The position numbers and the translations under genes were made by a program. From contig JACKBY010000001.1 of NCBI GenBank assembly GCA_020634335.1, forward strand, positions 124,001 to 188,000: a DNA stretch of 64,000 nt, in the 5' to 3' direction. Below the pieces are notes generated by a model. The model worked only from the letters and a program-made list of their open reading frames with translations, ran no database searches and was not told the DNA's origin. This document shows positions 1 to 10,700 of this stretch, in pieces (the stretch's first letter is position 1; each line of letters starts with the position of its first letter). This DNA comes from Promineifilum sp. Lineage in GTDB: Bacteria; Chloroflexota; Anaerolineae; Promineifilales; Promineifilaceae.

Positions 1-1828
1 TATCGCCCACCCGCCACTGGACACTGTCGAAGCCGGGGCCGTCGTGCTGGGACACAATCGCGCCCTCCTCATCCAGGACGTAGACCCCGAAATGATATAC
101 GTCATCCGGCGGCAGGCCCACGACATTCCAGGTCAGGACGATGATCATTTCCTCTGCCGGAAGCAGTTCGCCCGGAAAGTAGCCAACTAAATCGAGACCG
201 GTTTTCCAATTCGCCAACGGCTGGGCTTTGTCACCGGCTTCCGTATTCGTCCGGCGGTAGAACTGCCATAGCTGATCATTGACCGGAATTGTCGCATCGG
301 GCAAGGGATCGGCCTGATCGAGCAGCGAGTAGGACGCCAGACTGCCGGGGCGCGTGTTGAGGTAAAAGGCATGGGGCCGAGGCAACGGCAGGGCCAGATC
401 GCCGTCGGCCAGGATCACGCGCTGCGGGTCAACAAATTCCTGCAACAGGGCCAGATCAGACGTTTCAACCTGAGGGCCGCGGCCGAGGCCCACCAGCCGC
501 CCGGTCTCATCATCCCGCAGCAAGTCGCGTGAAGTGGTGATCATGGCCCGTGCGTGGCGCACCTGCATGTCCGGCCCATTGCCGGCCGCCCGCGCGTCCT
601 GATAGCGCCGCGAAAAAGAGACCTGATACGTAACCAGAGCCAAAAACAGCACGGGCAGCACCAGCCCCGCGGCTGACCAGGCCCGACGTTGGGCAGCCGT
701 ACCGGCCCGTGTCACCCGGCTCGCAGTGCTGTGCCAGGCCGTGTCCAGCCCAATACCCAGGATCATGAAATGAGCCGGCCACTGGCCGAGCAAATAATAG
801 TTCTGCAAGTAGACCGAAGAGCGCAGGTAGAACAGCACGGGCATCAGAAACCACAGCAAGAGGATAGTCAGGGCGGTGCGCTCCGCCAAGCCCCGACCTG
901 TTGAAGCTTGATGTTCTGTCGAATATCGTCCGCTACTTTCGCGCCGTTGTCGCCACAAGCGCCAAACCACCAGCGCCAACGAGGCTAGAAATAGTCCCGT
1001 CGCCAGATGGTCGAAGGCGACGACGCCCGGCACGGAGCGCGAAAGCCCTTGGGCGTGGATTAGGTCCAGGCTGAGCAGCGCAGCCGCGTCGCTGAACAGC
1101 GACTCCTGCCCGGCCACTTGCCCCACGGCCCGAAAGTCGGCCCAACCAGTGCCGATTTGATAGACCAGATAAGGCAGGTAGAGCGCGGCAAAGACAGCCA
1201 CGCCGGCCAGCACGTGGTGCCACTGGACGCGCTGCCGGAAGATGAGTAGCGCCAGGGCGATGGTCGCCAACTGGACGGCCGAGCCGGGGTGCACCTGTGT
1301 CATGGCCGACGCCGCGGCAAACGAGACGACGAGATACAGGGCGCGCGGCCGTTCGGCCAGATAGAGCATCAAGCCACCCAGGGCCAGAGCAGCGAACGGC
1401 GGCACCATTGTCTGGTTCCAGATGAGCTGGCTCCAGAAAACGGCCCACGGCGCAACGGCCATCGTTAGGGCCGCCCACAGCGCGGCGCGGCGGCCGAAGA
1501 GGCGCGCTGTCACCGCGCCGGTGACGACGACGGCCGCCAGGCCGCCGAGCAGCGTCAACAGCGAGACGCTGAGAATGTCGCCCCACAGCCGCAGGGCCGC
1601 CGCATAGAGATACTCGATCATCGGCGGGTTGACGAAACCCACGGACGATTTGTTAGCCGCCAGGGGCATAGCCCCGCCGTTGACCCAGCGCATGGCCGTG
1701 TTGAGCGTAAAGGCCTGATCGCCCCAAAGGCCGGTCGTGTCCAGGCCGCGCAGACGCAACGCGAGGCCAAGCAGCAGGATGGCCGCGAAGAGAAAAGCGT
1801 AGAAGGGTTTGCGGTTAAGTAATGGCAT
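1..1828 (-). CDS. GT39-type membrane glycosyltransferase, C-terminus cut by window edge
   Basis: A long minus-strand frame is open from the ATG at 1828 to base 1 with no stop, so about 609 codons are visible and the C-terminus is missing. It begins MPLLNRKPFYAFLF with a hydrophobic segment, followed by RGLDTTGLWGDQ. This resembles the first-loop WxDE signature of GT39/PMT-like lipid-linked sugar transferases, but the final acidic residue is Gln. Many transmembrane segments follow to about residue 400, then a soluble tail that looks like a beta-sandwich. The same layout occurs in the gene at 3351-5882. Such enzymes transfer a sugar from a polyprenyl-phosphate donor on the outer face of the membrane; the acceptor cannot be read. 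No clear Shine-Dalgarno precedes the ATG. The family call is inferred from topology and motif, and substrate is unknown. Confidence 0.75.
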   Translation of the reverse strand, partial: MPLLNRKPFYAFLFAAILLLGLALRLRGLDTTGLWGDQAFTLNTAMRWVNGGAMPLAANKSSVGFVNPPMIEYLYAAALRLWGDILSVSLLTLLGGLAAVVVTGAVTARLFGRRAALWAALTMAVAPWAVFWSQLIWNQTMVPPFAALALGGLMLYLAERPRALYLVVSFAAASAMTQVHPGSAVQLATIALALLIFRQRVQWHHVLAGVAVFAALYLPYLVYQIGTGWADFRAVGQVAGQESLFSDAAALLSLDLIHAQGLSRSVPGVVAFDHLATGLFLASLALVVWRLWRQRRESSGRYSTEHQASTGRGLAERTALTILLLWFLMPVLFYLRSSVYLQNYYLLGQWPAHFMILGIGLDTAWHSTASRVTRAGTAAQRRAWSAAGLVLPVLFLALVTYQVSFSRRYQDARAAGNGPDMQVRHARAMITTSRDLLRDDETGRLVGLGRGPQVETSDLALLQEFVDPQRVILADGDLALPLPRPHAFYLNTRPGSLASYSLLDQADPLPDATIPVNDQLWQFYRRTNTEAGDKAQPLANWKTGLDLVGYFPGELLPAEEMIIVLTWNVVGLPPDDVYHFGVYVLDEEGAIVSQHDGPGFDSVQWRVGD

Positions 1829-1999
1829 CGTAGGCTGTGCAGCACAAATAATAACAAGTAAGTATCAAGATGTAGACAGAGAAATACAGACCCGCTGTAT
1901 GCCATTGATTGATTGCGACGTTAATGGGCAAGCGCATGCGATTGTCGAAAGGCATAGTTGCCCCAGAGCGGTGTTAATCTGGATGAAAACCTTGCCCCA

Positions 2000-3265
2000 T
2001 CAGGGCGATTGACTCACGATATACTCCGCCAAACGGGGCAGGAAAGGGGCCAGCTCGTAGCTCGGCCAGGCGCTGCCCCCGCCCGCGGTGAACAGTGTAT
2101 AGCCGATCACGTAGGGGTCCTGGCGCGCCTCGTTATCGACCCACTGGAGCTGGTTGAGGTAGGCTGTCTGCCCGTCCGGCCCCCAGCCCTGCGCCACCCA
2201 GAACGACTGAAAATCCTGCCACCCCAGCCCGTCCGGCCCCGGCCGATTGCCGATGATGCCGTCGATGCCCGCCTCGGAGATGACCAGCGGCACGACCAGC
2301 CCCCGCGGCTCCAGCACGTCGCGATAGAACCAGCGGTAGCGGAACATGAGCGGCCCGCGGTCGGGGTAGGCCGGCAAACCCGGCAGCGGGTCGCCGTACA
2401 GGAAGGTCAGGTCGGGCGCGGCATATTCGTGGAGCGTCAGGATGCCGCCATGTCGCTGTGCTTCCTCGATGGCGGGCACGAACAAGACGAACTCATCCAG
2501 CTCCGGTACGCCGGTGGAGAACCCGCCCACGGCCGCGCGCAACCCGTACTGAGCCAGTTGCCGCACGCGCTCGGCCTCGAAGCGCGCGTACCAGTCCATC
2601 CGGTCGAGATTTGGGTCCGGCTCGTTCCAGCCTTCCCAATAGTCGACGGCCGGATGCAACACCATCTGCGGCAATTGCCGGGCCACCAGAGCGGCGGCCA
2701 CCGCTTCCGGCTCACCGTTGTAATCTTGCGGATCGACGGAAAACCGCCCGATCGTTACTGTGTGGGGCGAGATGGCCTTTACCTCGGCCAGAAAGCCCAG
2801 ATCGTCAACGCCCTTGACCACCGCCGGCTGCGCGGCGCGGACGAACTCCATGATGGCCGGACTGTTGGGCCGGGCCACGTGGATGCCCATCTTGCTCGGC
2901 CCCAATTCGGGGCGCGGCGTGTAGTCGGGTATGAAGCTGACGTAGGGCGTGCTGATGGGCACGGGCGGCGACGTGGGCGCGGGCGGCTCCTCCGTGGTCT
3001 CGGCCGGCGGGGCAACTGGAGGCTCAGGCGTGGGTGCTGCCGTGGTCGCTGGCTGCCCATTGCCGGGCAGCAACGGCACGAAAATCTGCGATGTCGCGGC
3101 GGGGGAGACCGCCGTAAGGGGCGTCGGCTCCTCCGTGACCATCGTCACGTCATCCGCCTCCGACGTCGGGGGCGAAGGCAGCGGGGTACTTGCAGGGGTA
3201 GTGGCTGGTGTGGCGCAACCGATCAGCAGGATCAACAGGCCGGCAGCGAGCAGAAAGATACGCAT
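2000..3265 (-). CDS. Secreted lipoprotein with clan-A (TIM-barrel) glycoside hydrolase-like domain
   Basis: The 421-residue product starts with a lipoprotein signal ending LIGC (Cys17), so it is probably lipid-anchored outside the membrane. A Pro/Thr/Glu-rich linker to about residue 115 precedes a domain of roughly 300 residues. Within it WEGWNEPD (Glu about 215) fits the acid/base strand-4 motif of clan GH-A, and VISEAGID (Glu about 331) fits the strand-7 nucleophile. Both catalytic Glu are therefore present. The exact GH family cannot be assigned by eye; GH39- or GH5-like are possible. It lies between two GT39-type genes, suggesting a role in surface glycan processing (inference). The ATG at 3265 is preceded by a G-rich stretch that may serve as ribosome binding site. 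Confidence 0.7.
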   Translation of the reverse strand: MRIFLLAAGLLILLIGCATPATTPASTPLPSPPTSEADDVTMVTEEPTPLTAVSPAATSQIFVPLLPGNGQPATTAAPTPEPPVAPPAETTEEPPAPTSPPVPISTPYVSFIPDYTPRPELGPSKMGIHVARPNSPAIMEFVRAAQPAVVKGVDDLGFLAEVKAISPHTVTIGRFSVDPQDYNGEPEAVAAALVARQLPQMVLHPAVDYWEGWNEPDPNLDRMDWYARFEAERVRQLAQYGLRAAVGGFSTGVPELDEFVLFVPAIEEAQRHGGILTLHEYAAPDLTFLYGDPLPGLPAYPDRGPLMFRYRWFYRDVLEPRGLVVPLVISEAGIDGIIGNRPGPDGLGWQDFQSFWVAQGWGPDGQTAYLNQLQWVDNEARQDPYVIGYTLFTAGGGSAWPSYELAPFLPRLAEYIVSQSP

Positions 3266-3350
3266 TACCCCATAGAATAGCGGATCGCTCGGCGAGGCGC
3301 ATCAACCTTCAGCCGCCGTTTATATGCCGCCACGGCGCTATTTCCGGTTG

Positions 3351-5882
3351 CTACTCGATCCTCACGTCGGTGAGGATGAGGTGATCGGCCGCGGCGTCAG
3401 GCCCCAGGACGGGCAGCCGTTCCCCGGTAAGCGAATCGTACAGACCAACTTCAAGACGATAGATGCCCGGCGGCGCGTTCAATGCAACAGGGATAGCGTA
3501 TTCGTCGACAATAACTTCCGCGCCGCGCCAGGTAGTCGTCGGCCGCGTGCCGGCCGCCGGTTCGCTATCCACTTGTCCCCAGATAAAATTACCGTTGTCG
3601 GCGTTGAACACGTCGCCCAGCAGGTGGGTGAAGATCTTGTATCGCTCTCCCACGTCACCATCCGACGACCAGAACAGCGTCAGGGTCACCGTTTCACCTG
3701 CGGTGGCCGCCGGCGCGCCCAAATCATAACCCAGCAGCCGGATGCCGCCGGTGAAAGACGCATTTATCTCATTGGGAATTATCACCTCGTCGAGCGTGAG
3801 GAAGGTCGCCTGCTTTTGGCGCACGTTCAGGACGCCGAAAGGGGTGGGGTCCCCAGCCCGGTCGACGATGTAGAACCGATAGCGACCTGATGGCGCTTCC
3901 GGGGGCACGATGATGTCCACTTGCTGCCGGACCAATTCGCTGCCACGCGGCAGAGCCAGGGGAGTGGGCTGCCAGACCTGACCGGCGTTGTCGATCAGGC
4001 CGGCTTCCGTATGACCCGCCTCCTGCCCCTGCCGATAGAGAAAGAGATGGATCACGTCGCCGCTTTTGAAGTCGCGCGCGGCCTGATCGAAGCCAATGAG
4101 GCGGCCGTCGGCGGGCAGCGAAATGTCGATCCGGTTCGCCGGCCGGCTGTTGATAAGTTGATCGGCCGTCTGGGCTCGTTCAACCGTGCGCGTGTAGAGC
4201 GTCAAGGCCATGTCCTTGTAGGTGAATTCACGCACGGCCGTGGCCCGGTCAGCGAGCCAGGCCGGAATGTAACGTTGGGGGTCGCTGCTGGCGCTGTAGG
4301 GCGTCGTCACCAGCCAGACGGCATCGTTGTCATTCCAGATCGGCTCCAGGAAATCGGCCGCGGTCTCCGGCGTGATCGCCCACAGGTGGGGGACGCCGCG
4401 CCACGGTTGCGGATGGTGATAGGCAAAAATGGGCCAATCGGTGTCGGTATAGAGCAACAGCGCGTCGCCCGTTTGCCGATAGGCGTCGATGGTGCTGACC
4501 AGCGAAGGATAATCGTCGATGAGCACGCGCCCCGGATAGTAGGGCCACAGGCCGACCAAGGCAACGGCGACGAAGAACAGCGCCAGGGTTGCTGCGACCA
4601 GACCGCCGCCGGCGGGGGGGCGTGATGAGGCGTGCTCTTCCCTGTCGCCCCGCCCCGCGGCAACTCTTGCCCCCAGCGCCGCTAACCCCCAAGCCAGCAA
4701 GATGCTGTAGAACGGCGTGAAGGTGACCAGGTAACGGGGATTGAAAGGCGGATTATAGAAATTCTGTTTTGGCAATGAGATAACATAGACGACTACGGCC
4801 GGGATCAGGAGGACCACCAGCAGAAGGGCCACGTCGCGCGGGGGAGTACGGGGGCGCAAGAATGGCGGAGATGCAGGGAGAACGGATGATGGTTCGTAAC
4901 CGATGGTCGAAGGTTCGCGCGTAGTCTGGGGTCTGTAGGCCATCGCCTGTGCCGTCGCCCGTGCCGTCGCCCGTGCCGTCGCCCGTGCCGTCAGCGCCGT
5001 CACCGCCGCCAGGAACACCGCCAGCGCGGGCAGCGTCAGCCGGTTGAACTGGGCCACGTCAACGGGTATGCCCACGGTCAGTACTGTCCAGTAGATGTGG
5101 AGAAAATCGAGCAGCCCGATGGGCGTGGCCGTGGCCGTGCTCAGAAAGCCGTCGGCCGCGTACCATAGCCACGGCAGGAAGAGCGTCAGGACGATCAGCT
5201 GCAGCCCGACCCAGCGCAGAAAAGCGCGCCGCCGGTCGGCCGCGGCGCGCCACACCCACAACCAGGCCACGTTCACCGCTATCCAGACCGGCGCGAACAG
5301 GTAGAGCGTGTAGAGTCCGGCAGCCGTCGCCAGCACATACAGGGCCATGTCACGCCGCAAACCGCGATCCCACGCCTGCCGCGCCGCCCACACGGACAGC
5401 ACGGCCAGCAGCGACGCCAGGGCGTACATGCGAATTTCCTGCGACCAGGCGATGGCAAAGCGAGAAACGGTCAGCAAGAGCGCGGCCAACAGGCCGGCCG
5501 TGGTGGCCTGGCGTCCAGTGAATGTGGCGCGGGCCATGCGCCGGCCGAGGGCATAAGTCAAGGCCACGGTTAGCATGCCCAGGAAGGCCGCCGACAGCCG
5601 CAGCCCGGCCTCGCTGTCGCCGCTGAGCGCTCGCCAGACATGGAGCAGTTCAAAGTAGAGCGGTGGGTGAACGTCGTGACCCGTCTGCCGCAAGATTTCC
5701 AGCGGTGAGAAGCGGGCAACCCACACCGACCAGCCTTCGTCCCACCACACGCGCTGGTCACCGATGCGGTGGGCGCGCAGGCCGAAGGCCAAGAGAAGGA
5801 CAGCCGCGACGGGGAGGAGGCGACCGATTACCCACCACTGATCACTGCCGGCGTCTGGAGACGCGGGCTTGTCAGGCCTCAC
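3351..5882 (-). CDS. GT39-type membrane glycosyltransferase with C-terminal beta domains
   Basis: 843 residues. After a short N-terminus comes a transmembrane segment, then WWDEGWS (the DE signature of GT39/PMT-like enzymes), HPPLYF and SQEIRMYAL, all typical of bacterial members that take sugar from polyprenyl-phosphate. About ten further hydrophobic segments run to residue 450, followed by a large extracytoplasmic region with two beta-rich parts; the last resembles the end of the gene at 1-1828. The start is a GTG at 5882, ten bases after the stop of the upstream amylase gene, so translation is probably coupled. Two oddities: the N-terminus SDQWWVIG is encoded by a sequence resembling the intergenic TGATCAGTG-type repeat, and an Ala-Thr-Ala-Arg repeat (4949-4992) lies in a cytoplasmic or linker loop. 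Confidence 0.8.
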   Translation of the reverse strand: MRPDKPASPDAGSDQWWVIGRLLPVAAVLLLAFGLRAHRIGDQRVWWDEGWSVWVARFSPLEILRQTGHDVHPPLYFELLHVWRALSGDSEAGLRLSAAFLGMLTVALTYALGRRMARATFTGRQATTAGLLAALLLTVSRFAIAWSQEIRMYALASLLAVLSVWAARQAWDRGLRRDMALYVLATAAGLYTLYLFAPVWIAVNVAWLWVWRAAADRRRAFLRWVGLQLIVLTLFLPWLWYAADGFLSTATATPIGLLDFLHIYWTVLTVGIPVDVAQFNRLTLPALAVFLAAVTALTARATARATARATAQAMAYRPQTTREPSTIGYEPSSVLPASPPFLRPRTPPRDVALLLVVLLIPAVVVYVISLPKQNFYNPPFNPRYLVTFTPFYSILLAWGLAALGARVAAGRGDREEHASSRPPAGGGLVAATLALFFVAVALVGLWPYYPGRVLIDDYPSLVSTIDAYRQTGDALLLYTDTDWPIFAYHHPQPWRGVPHLWAITPETAADFLEPIWNDNDAVWLVTTPYSASSDPQRYIPAWLADRATAVREFTYKDMALTLYTRTVERAQTADQLINSRPANRIDISLPADGRLIGFDQAARDFKSGDVIHLFLYRQGQEAGHTEAGLIDNAGQVWQPTPLALPRGSELVRQQVDIIVPPEAPSGRYRFYIVDRAGDPTPFGVLNVRQKQATFLTLDEVIIPNEINASFTGGIRLLGYDLGAPAATAGETVTLTLFWSSDGDVGERYKIFTHLLGDVFNADNGNFIWGQVDSEPAAGTRPTTTWRGAEVIVDEYAIPVALNAPPGIYRLEVGLYDSLTGERLPVLGPDAAADHLILTDVRIE
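4949..4992. repeat. 12-bp tandem repeat inside GT39 gene
   Basis: The unit GTGCCGTCGCCC (plus strand) occurs about 3.7 times without interruption. In the gene's frame it encodes repeats of Arg-Ala-Thr-Ala in a loop after a transmembrane helix. Because 12 is a multiple of 3, copy-number change would keep the frame. Confidence 0.9.
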
Positions 5883-5892
5883 CCGTCACCCG

Positions 5893-7647
5893 TCATTTGA
5901 ATGCGGCGACGTCTCCGCTGTGGGGCGGAAGATTGAAGGTGGCGACCGCCCCACGCGGGACGTAGGGCACGGCGAACTCGCGCGGTTCGTCGCTCAGGTT
6001 TAGACCGACGACGACCGCCCCGGTTCCGTCCTCGCGTGCGTAGGCATAGGTGCCCGCAGCCGAGTCGAGGTGGAGTGTCTCGCGACTGCCGCGCCACAGA
6101 GCCGAATGCTCGCGCCGCAGGTGGCTGAGATACCAAAAGTAGGCCGACAGATCGCTGTCCTGTTCGTCACCCCACCGCATCGGCTGGCGACACTCCTCCA
6201 TCCCTTGGCTGTCCGGGGCGTGGATGGCTCGCTCCTGGGTCACGCCGACTTCCGTGCCGTTGTAAACGATGGGCGCGCCGCCGAGCGTGAACTGCACCAG
6301 CGCGGCCAGCTTCAGTTTGGCCTTGTTGCCTCCGGCCTGCCAGAGGAAACGATCCATGTCGTGATTGTCCAGAAAGCTGGGGCGACTAAAGGCGGCCTGC
6401 GGCGGGAAATAAGCCTCGTGGCGATTGAGAAAAGCATCGAATCCGGCCAGACTCATTCTTCCCGCGGCAAAAGTGTCGCGCAGGGCCTGGCAAAGTAGGA
6501 AGTCGAGCGTGCCGTCGAACAAACCGGCGTAGCTGAGTTGCTGGTCGGGCGGGCGGATAAGTTCGCCGAACATCCAGGCGTCGGGCTTGACGCTGCGGGC
6601 CACGACGCGCACGTCGGTCCAGAAATCGTAGGATGGACCGTCGGCGTGGTCGATACGCAACCCGTCGAAACCCACGTCGCCCAGCCAGTAGCCGATGCTG
6701 CGCAGCAGGTGCTCGCGCACTTCGGGATGGTCGACGTTGATCTTGGGCAGGTCGAGCACATTGTAGTAGGCGACGTACTCCTCCGGCCAGTTCTTCCAGT
6801 AGTACCAGTTGTAATAAGGACTGTTGCGGTCGGCCCTCGCCGCCTGGAAGGAGGCGTGCTTGCTGCCCCAGTGATTGCCGACAAAATCGAGCAGCAGGTG
6901 GATGCCGCGCGCGTGGGCCTTGTCCACCAGCTCTCGCATGTCGTCTATCGTGCCCAGCCGCGGGTTGACGGCGAAGTAATCGGTGGCATGGTAGCCATGG
7001 TGGGTGTCGTCGGGAAAGAACGGGTTGAGCCAAAGGGCCGTGAAGCCCATACCGGCGATATAGCCCAGATTGTCGATGACGCCGCGCAGCGTGCCGCCGT
7101 AGATGTCGGACAGGTGGGAGGTCGGGTTCCACGCGCGGCCGTTGCCTGGCGAAAAGCGGTCGGGGAAGACCTGATAGATGATGGCCGGCAGCGCCCAGGC
7201 CGGCGGGCCGGAGTCGCCGACGACGTAGGAATATTCCGCTCCCTCGTCGGCCCAATAGATCTCACCACTGTCCTCGTCGTGGGCGCGAATCTGATAGCGC
7301 ACCAGCGTGCCGGCCGGATGGGCGGGCAGAGCCGCTTCCCACACTTCGTAGTAGCCCCAGGTCAACAGATCCCACTCGATTTTCACCCGTCGCAGGGGCA
7401 CGACGGCCGCTTCCGGTTCCGTCACCAGACACACTACTTCCTCTACAGGCAGATTCTTGCCGACGATGACGGTCACTTTGGGTTGTTCGCCGGCGCGGGG
7501 CGAGCCGGGCGACAGACGGCGGCGGTGCTGGACGCCTTGCAGGCGCAACTGGGCAAATAGCGTGCGGCCTTCGACGGTGGCATTAGGGCCGAACAGGGGT
7601 TCAGGGTGGTCGAGCATTTCCGGCGAACCGGTCGTGGCGCTTGTCAT
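5893..7647 (-). CDS. GH13 alpha-amylase family enzyme (neopullulanase/cyclomaltodextrinase-like)
   Basis: Cleaves alpha-glucosidic bonds of maltodextrins or related oligosaccharides. An N-terminal beta-sandwich of about 130 residues (CBM34-like position) precedes the barrel. Conserved regions are all visible: VIYQVFPDRF, region I LLLDFVGNH, region II GLRIDHADG (nucleophile Asp about 333), region III WMFGELI (Glu about 362) and region IV FLDNHD (Asp about 430). There is no signal peptide, so it is probably cytoplasmic and acts on imported maltodextrins. I chose the ATG at 7647 because AAGGA lies five bases upstream; an in-frame GTG at 7668 is the alternative. It sits downstream of the GH57 gene and MalFG and upstream of a GT39 gene. 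Confidence 0.9.
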   Translation of the reverse strand: MTSATTGSPEMLDHPEPLFGPNATVEGRTLFAQLRLQGVQHRRRLSPGSPRAGEQPKVTVIVGKNLPVEEVVCLVTEPEAAVVPLRRVKIEWDLLTWGYYEVWEAALPAHPAGTLVRYQIRAHDEDSGEIYWADEGAEYSYVVGDSGPPAWALPAIIYQVFPDRFSPGNGRAWNPTSHLSDIYGGTLRGVIDNLGYIAGMGFTALWLNPFFPDDTHHGYHATDYFAVNPRLGTIDDMRELVDKAHARGIHLLLDFVGNHWGSKHASFQAARADRNSPYYNWYYWKNWPEEYVAYYNVLDLPKINVDHPEVREHLLRSIGYWLGDVGFDGLRIDHADGPSYDFWTDVRVVARSVKPDAWMFGELIRPPDQQLSYAGLFDGTLDFLLCQALRDTFAAGRMSLAGFDAFLNRHEAYFPPQAAFSRPSFLDNHDMDRFLWQAGGNKAKLKLAALVQFTLGGAPIVYNGTEVGVTQERAIHAPDSQGMEECRQPMRWGDEQDSDLSAYFWYLSHLRREHSALWRGSRETLHLDSAAGTYAYAREDGTGAVVVGLNLSDEPREFAVPYVPRGAVATFNLPPHSGDVAAFK

Positions 7648-7785
7648 GATTATCCTTGCTCCAGTCACGCGGTGGTGAGCTCTGGCAACTTGAAGACGTT
7701 CCTCATAAAGTCACCTTATTATAGCGGAGAAGAGGCGAAACGGCAGGAGGCGAGACCTTGCCCGCCTCCCGCTCGCTCGATAACA

Positions 7786-10700
7786 CTATGGCCCCGGCGT
7801 CAAAAATTCAACCGTGGCGAAGTCCTCGGCCGTCAGGCTGCCCTGTGACGCGCTTGACGGGCTGAAGGCGCTCAGCCACGCCTCCTGTTGTCCCGCCTCC
7901 GCCCACACCAGGTCGATCACGCGCGTAGCGTTGGTCGCGCCGGCGGGCGCGCCGCCGATGCGCCACTGCTCGGCGCTGGGGGCCACGTCGCGGATGCGCA
8001 GCACGCCGGCGCTGGGGAAGCCTTCCTGGCTCATGACCATGGCCGCGTAGCGCCACGCCTCCGGGTCGTCGCCCAGGATCGACTTGGGCACGCGAATGGT
8101 CACCTTCTGCTGGCCGGAGTCGGTGACCACCTGGAAGTCGGCCGGGCCGGCGATCTCCGTCGGGCCTTCTTCGCCGGGGGCGAATATCTTCGATTCCCAC
8201 CCCTCCACGGTGATGGCGTAGTCCCAGGCCGACCCCTCGGCCGCAGCCAGGTTCCGGCCGGGCAGGAAGGCCACGCCGCCCTGGCCGTCGCCGTCCTTAT
8301 CGACGTAGATGTCGAACGTTTGCAGCGACAGGCCATTGGTGCCGTCCCAGGGATTATCCACTGGGCCGGCCATCGTGAAACGGAAGACGACGTTATCGTC
8401 GTCGGTGCCCACCTGGAAGTTGGTGATATCGAAATTGCCGGGCTTGAAGACGGCATCGGTCGGGTAGGTATACGTGCCGGGACCGGTGTCATCGCCCGTG
8501 GGGTCGGTCACGTCGAGCAAAGAAACTGTCGTGCCCAGATCGGGCACGCTCAGCACGGCCGGGCCTGAGGACGGCAGGCGGTCGATGATGGGCCGCTCGC
8601 CGCTGATGACCTCGCTGAATAAGGCCCGCATGGTCAGGGTTGCCCCGACGTCCGCGCCGCCCAGCACCACTAGCGGCACGGCGATCTCGATCTGTCCTCC
8701 CTCGCCCGCGGCGATCCCGGCCGAGACCTCCTGGGGGAAGTCCAGCGCCGCCCGCCCGGCCGTGGCCGGACTAGAGGCCACGATGTCCCAGCCGTCGGCC
8801 GTGGCCTGATAGGCCGTGGCACCGCCCAGGACGCCGCCGCTGAACTTTAGCTCCAGCAGCCGGTTGCCCGCGAAGCCCAGCAGTTCGCCGGACTGGGTGA
8901 AGGCGTTCAGCGCCCCTCCGGCCGGAACACCCAGGTACAGCTCGATTGTGCTTTGTCCTGCGGGCAAGGTGTAGTCGGGATTGAGGCCGATCTTCAGGTA
9001 GAGGTTGCGGGCATCAAAGCCGTAGGCGATGTCGCCGAAGGGCGGGGCGCCCGCGGCCATGACGCCGCCGGCGGCGGTGTAGAGGCCGGCCGCGTCCCAT
9101 TCGCCCTCGGTGATCACGCCGTCGACGATTGGCGTAATCAGGCCCGTGGCGGCGCGGTCGGCCGCGGCCGGCGTCTCGGGGATGAGCGGCACGTCCAGCG
9201 TCGTCGGCGGTTCCGCGCCGAGGGCGACGTAGACGGCCTTGAGCGTGTTACGGAACTGCTGGTCGAACGAGCCGTCGTCGCCCGACGTCTGGTCGGAGCC
9301 ATACCACCAGAACCAGTCGGAGCCTTCGGCGATGTACATCTGGGTGAAGGCCTCGTCCAGTTCCTCCGGCGTGACTGTGTCGCGATTGCGGCCGGTCAGA
9401 TAGGTTTGCAGATAGACGCGCGTCTCGCGCAGCAGGTCCCAGGCGCGATTTTCCTCTTCCTCGCCGATCCAGGTGGCGTAGTCGCTGTTGATCCACGATC
9501 CGGCCCACAGATTACGCAGGCGCGGCGGCTCAGGGGCCAGCTCCAGGAATTCGGTCGGGGTGACGGTGATGATATTCGGATCGTCGCTCAGCCGTTGGTA
9601 AAGTTCGTGCAGAAATTCCTTGCCGTCGTTGTCATAGAATTCCCAGGCGTTTTCGCCGTCGAGGATGACCGACACCAGATGGGGGCCCTGGGGCGTTTCT
9701 CCGTCGGCGTTGGGGCTTTGCAGGCGGCCGCAAATATCGTGGATGCGGTTGATGAAGTCTTGAGCGGCCGCCGCGCCCGACAGGCCGGAGTAGGTGAAAC
9801 CCACCTTGTCGGAGAGGATGAGGTCGCGGAAAAGCATGGCGACCGGGCCATCGTTGCGCCCCTGCACCAGGTAGGGGCGGTAGAGCTTGTCGGCTTCGAC
9901 GACGACCTCGTTGCCGTCGCGGGTGAAGCTGTCCAGGCCCAGCGTGTGGGCCAATACGCCTTCGCTGCTCGCCATCCAGCGAATGCCGTTGGCGGCAACC
10001 ATGCTGATCATCTCCTGGGCCACCGAGCCTTCACTGGGCCACATGCCGCGCGGGGGCTGGCCGAAATGATCTTCGTATAGTTGAACGCCGCGCTCAACCT
10101 GGGCGACCGCGTCCTGCCCGAAGCGGAACGGCAGGCGCGGCAGGGTAATATCGGGCGTGGCCCGCAGCGCCAGATCGGTGTCCACGAGCAGCGGCAGGAT
10201 GGGATGGGCGAACGGCGTCATGGTGACTTCAATCTGCCCGTCCTCCTGCATGGCGCGGTGAATGGAGATGACCTCGTTGACAAGCCGCAGGTGTTCGTCG
10301 AGGACGATTTGCTTGTCTTCCTCGCTAAAGCCGGAGCCCTGCTCGACCAGCGCGGCCAGCGGCTCTTCGGCCAACCAGTCCGGGTCGGTCCAGGCTAGAT
10401 TAAAGAGAAGCTGCAGATCGCGAAAGTCATCGACCGCGAAGTCCTCGAGTGGTGTCTCGCTGCCGTCGCGCAGCTCCAGCAATTCCTGGTAACGCGGGAA
10501 GCGAGCGATGATCTTGCGGTTGGTGTCAAAGAAATGGTCGAGGATGAACTGCTTTTGGACGCCGGTCAATTCTTCGGCCGGGATGATCGTGTGTTCCCAA
10601 TAGAGGTCGGTTGCCCCGGCACTCAGCGCGTCGAGTTGGCGGATGAGGCTGGGCGTCAGGTTGAACGTGGCCTTGATGTCGGGGTATTCCTGCAGGATGG

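Noticed and set aside
933..1586. 217-codon minus-strand frame at the left edge
   Set aside because: It is a different frame of the GT39 gene, Arg/Pro-rich and without membrane segments. The true frame has no stop before base 1.
1958..3280. Long open frame opposite the glycosidase lipoprotein gene
   Set aside because: It has no recognisable domain and is rich in Arg/Gly/His, as expected for the complement of a GC-rich gene. The minus frame has a lipobox, catalytic motifs and a proper start.
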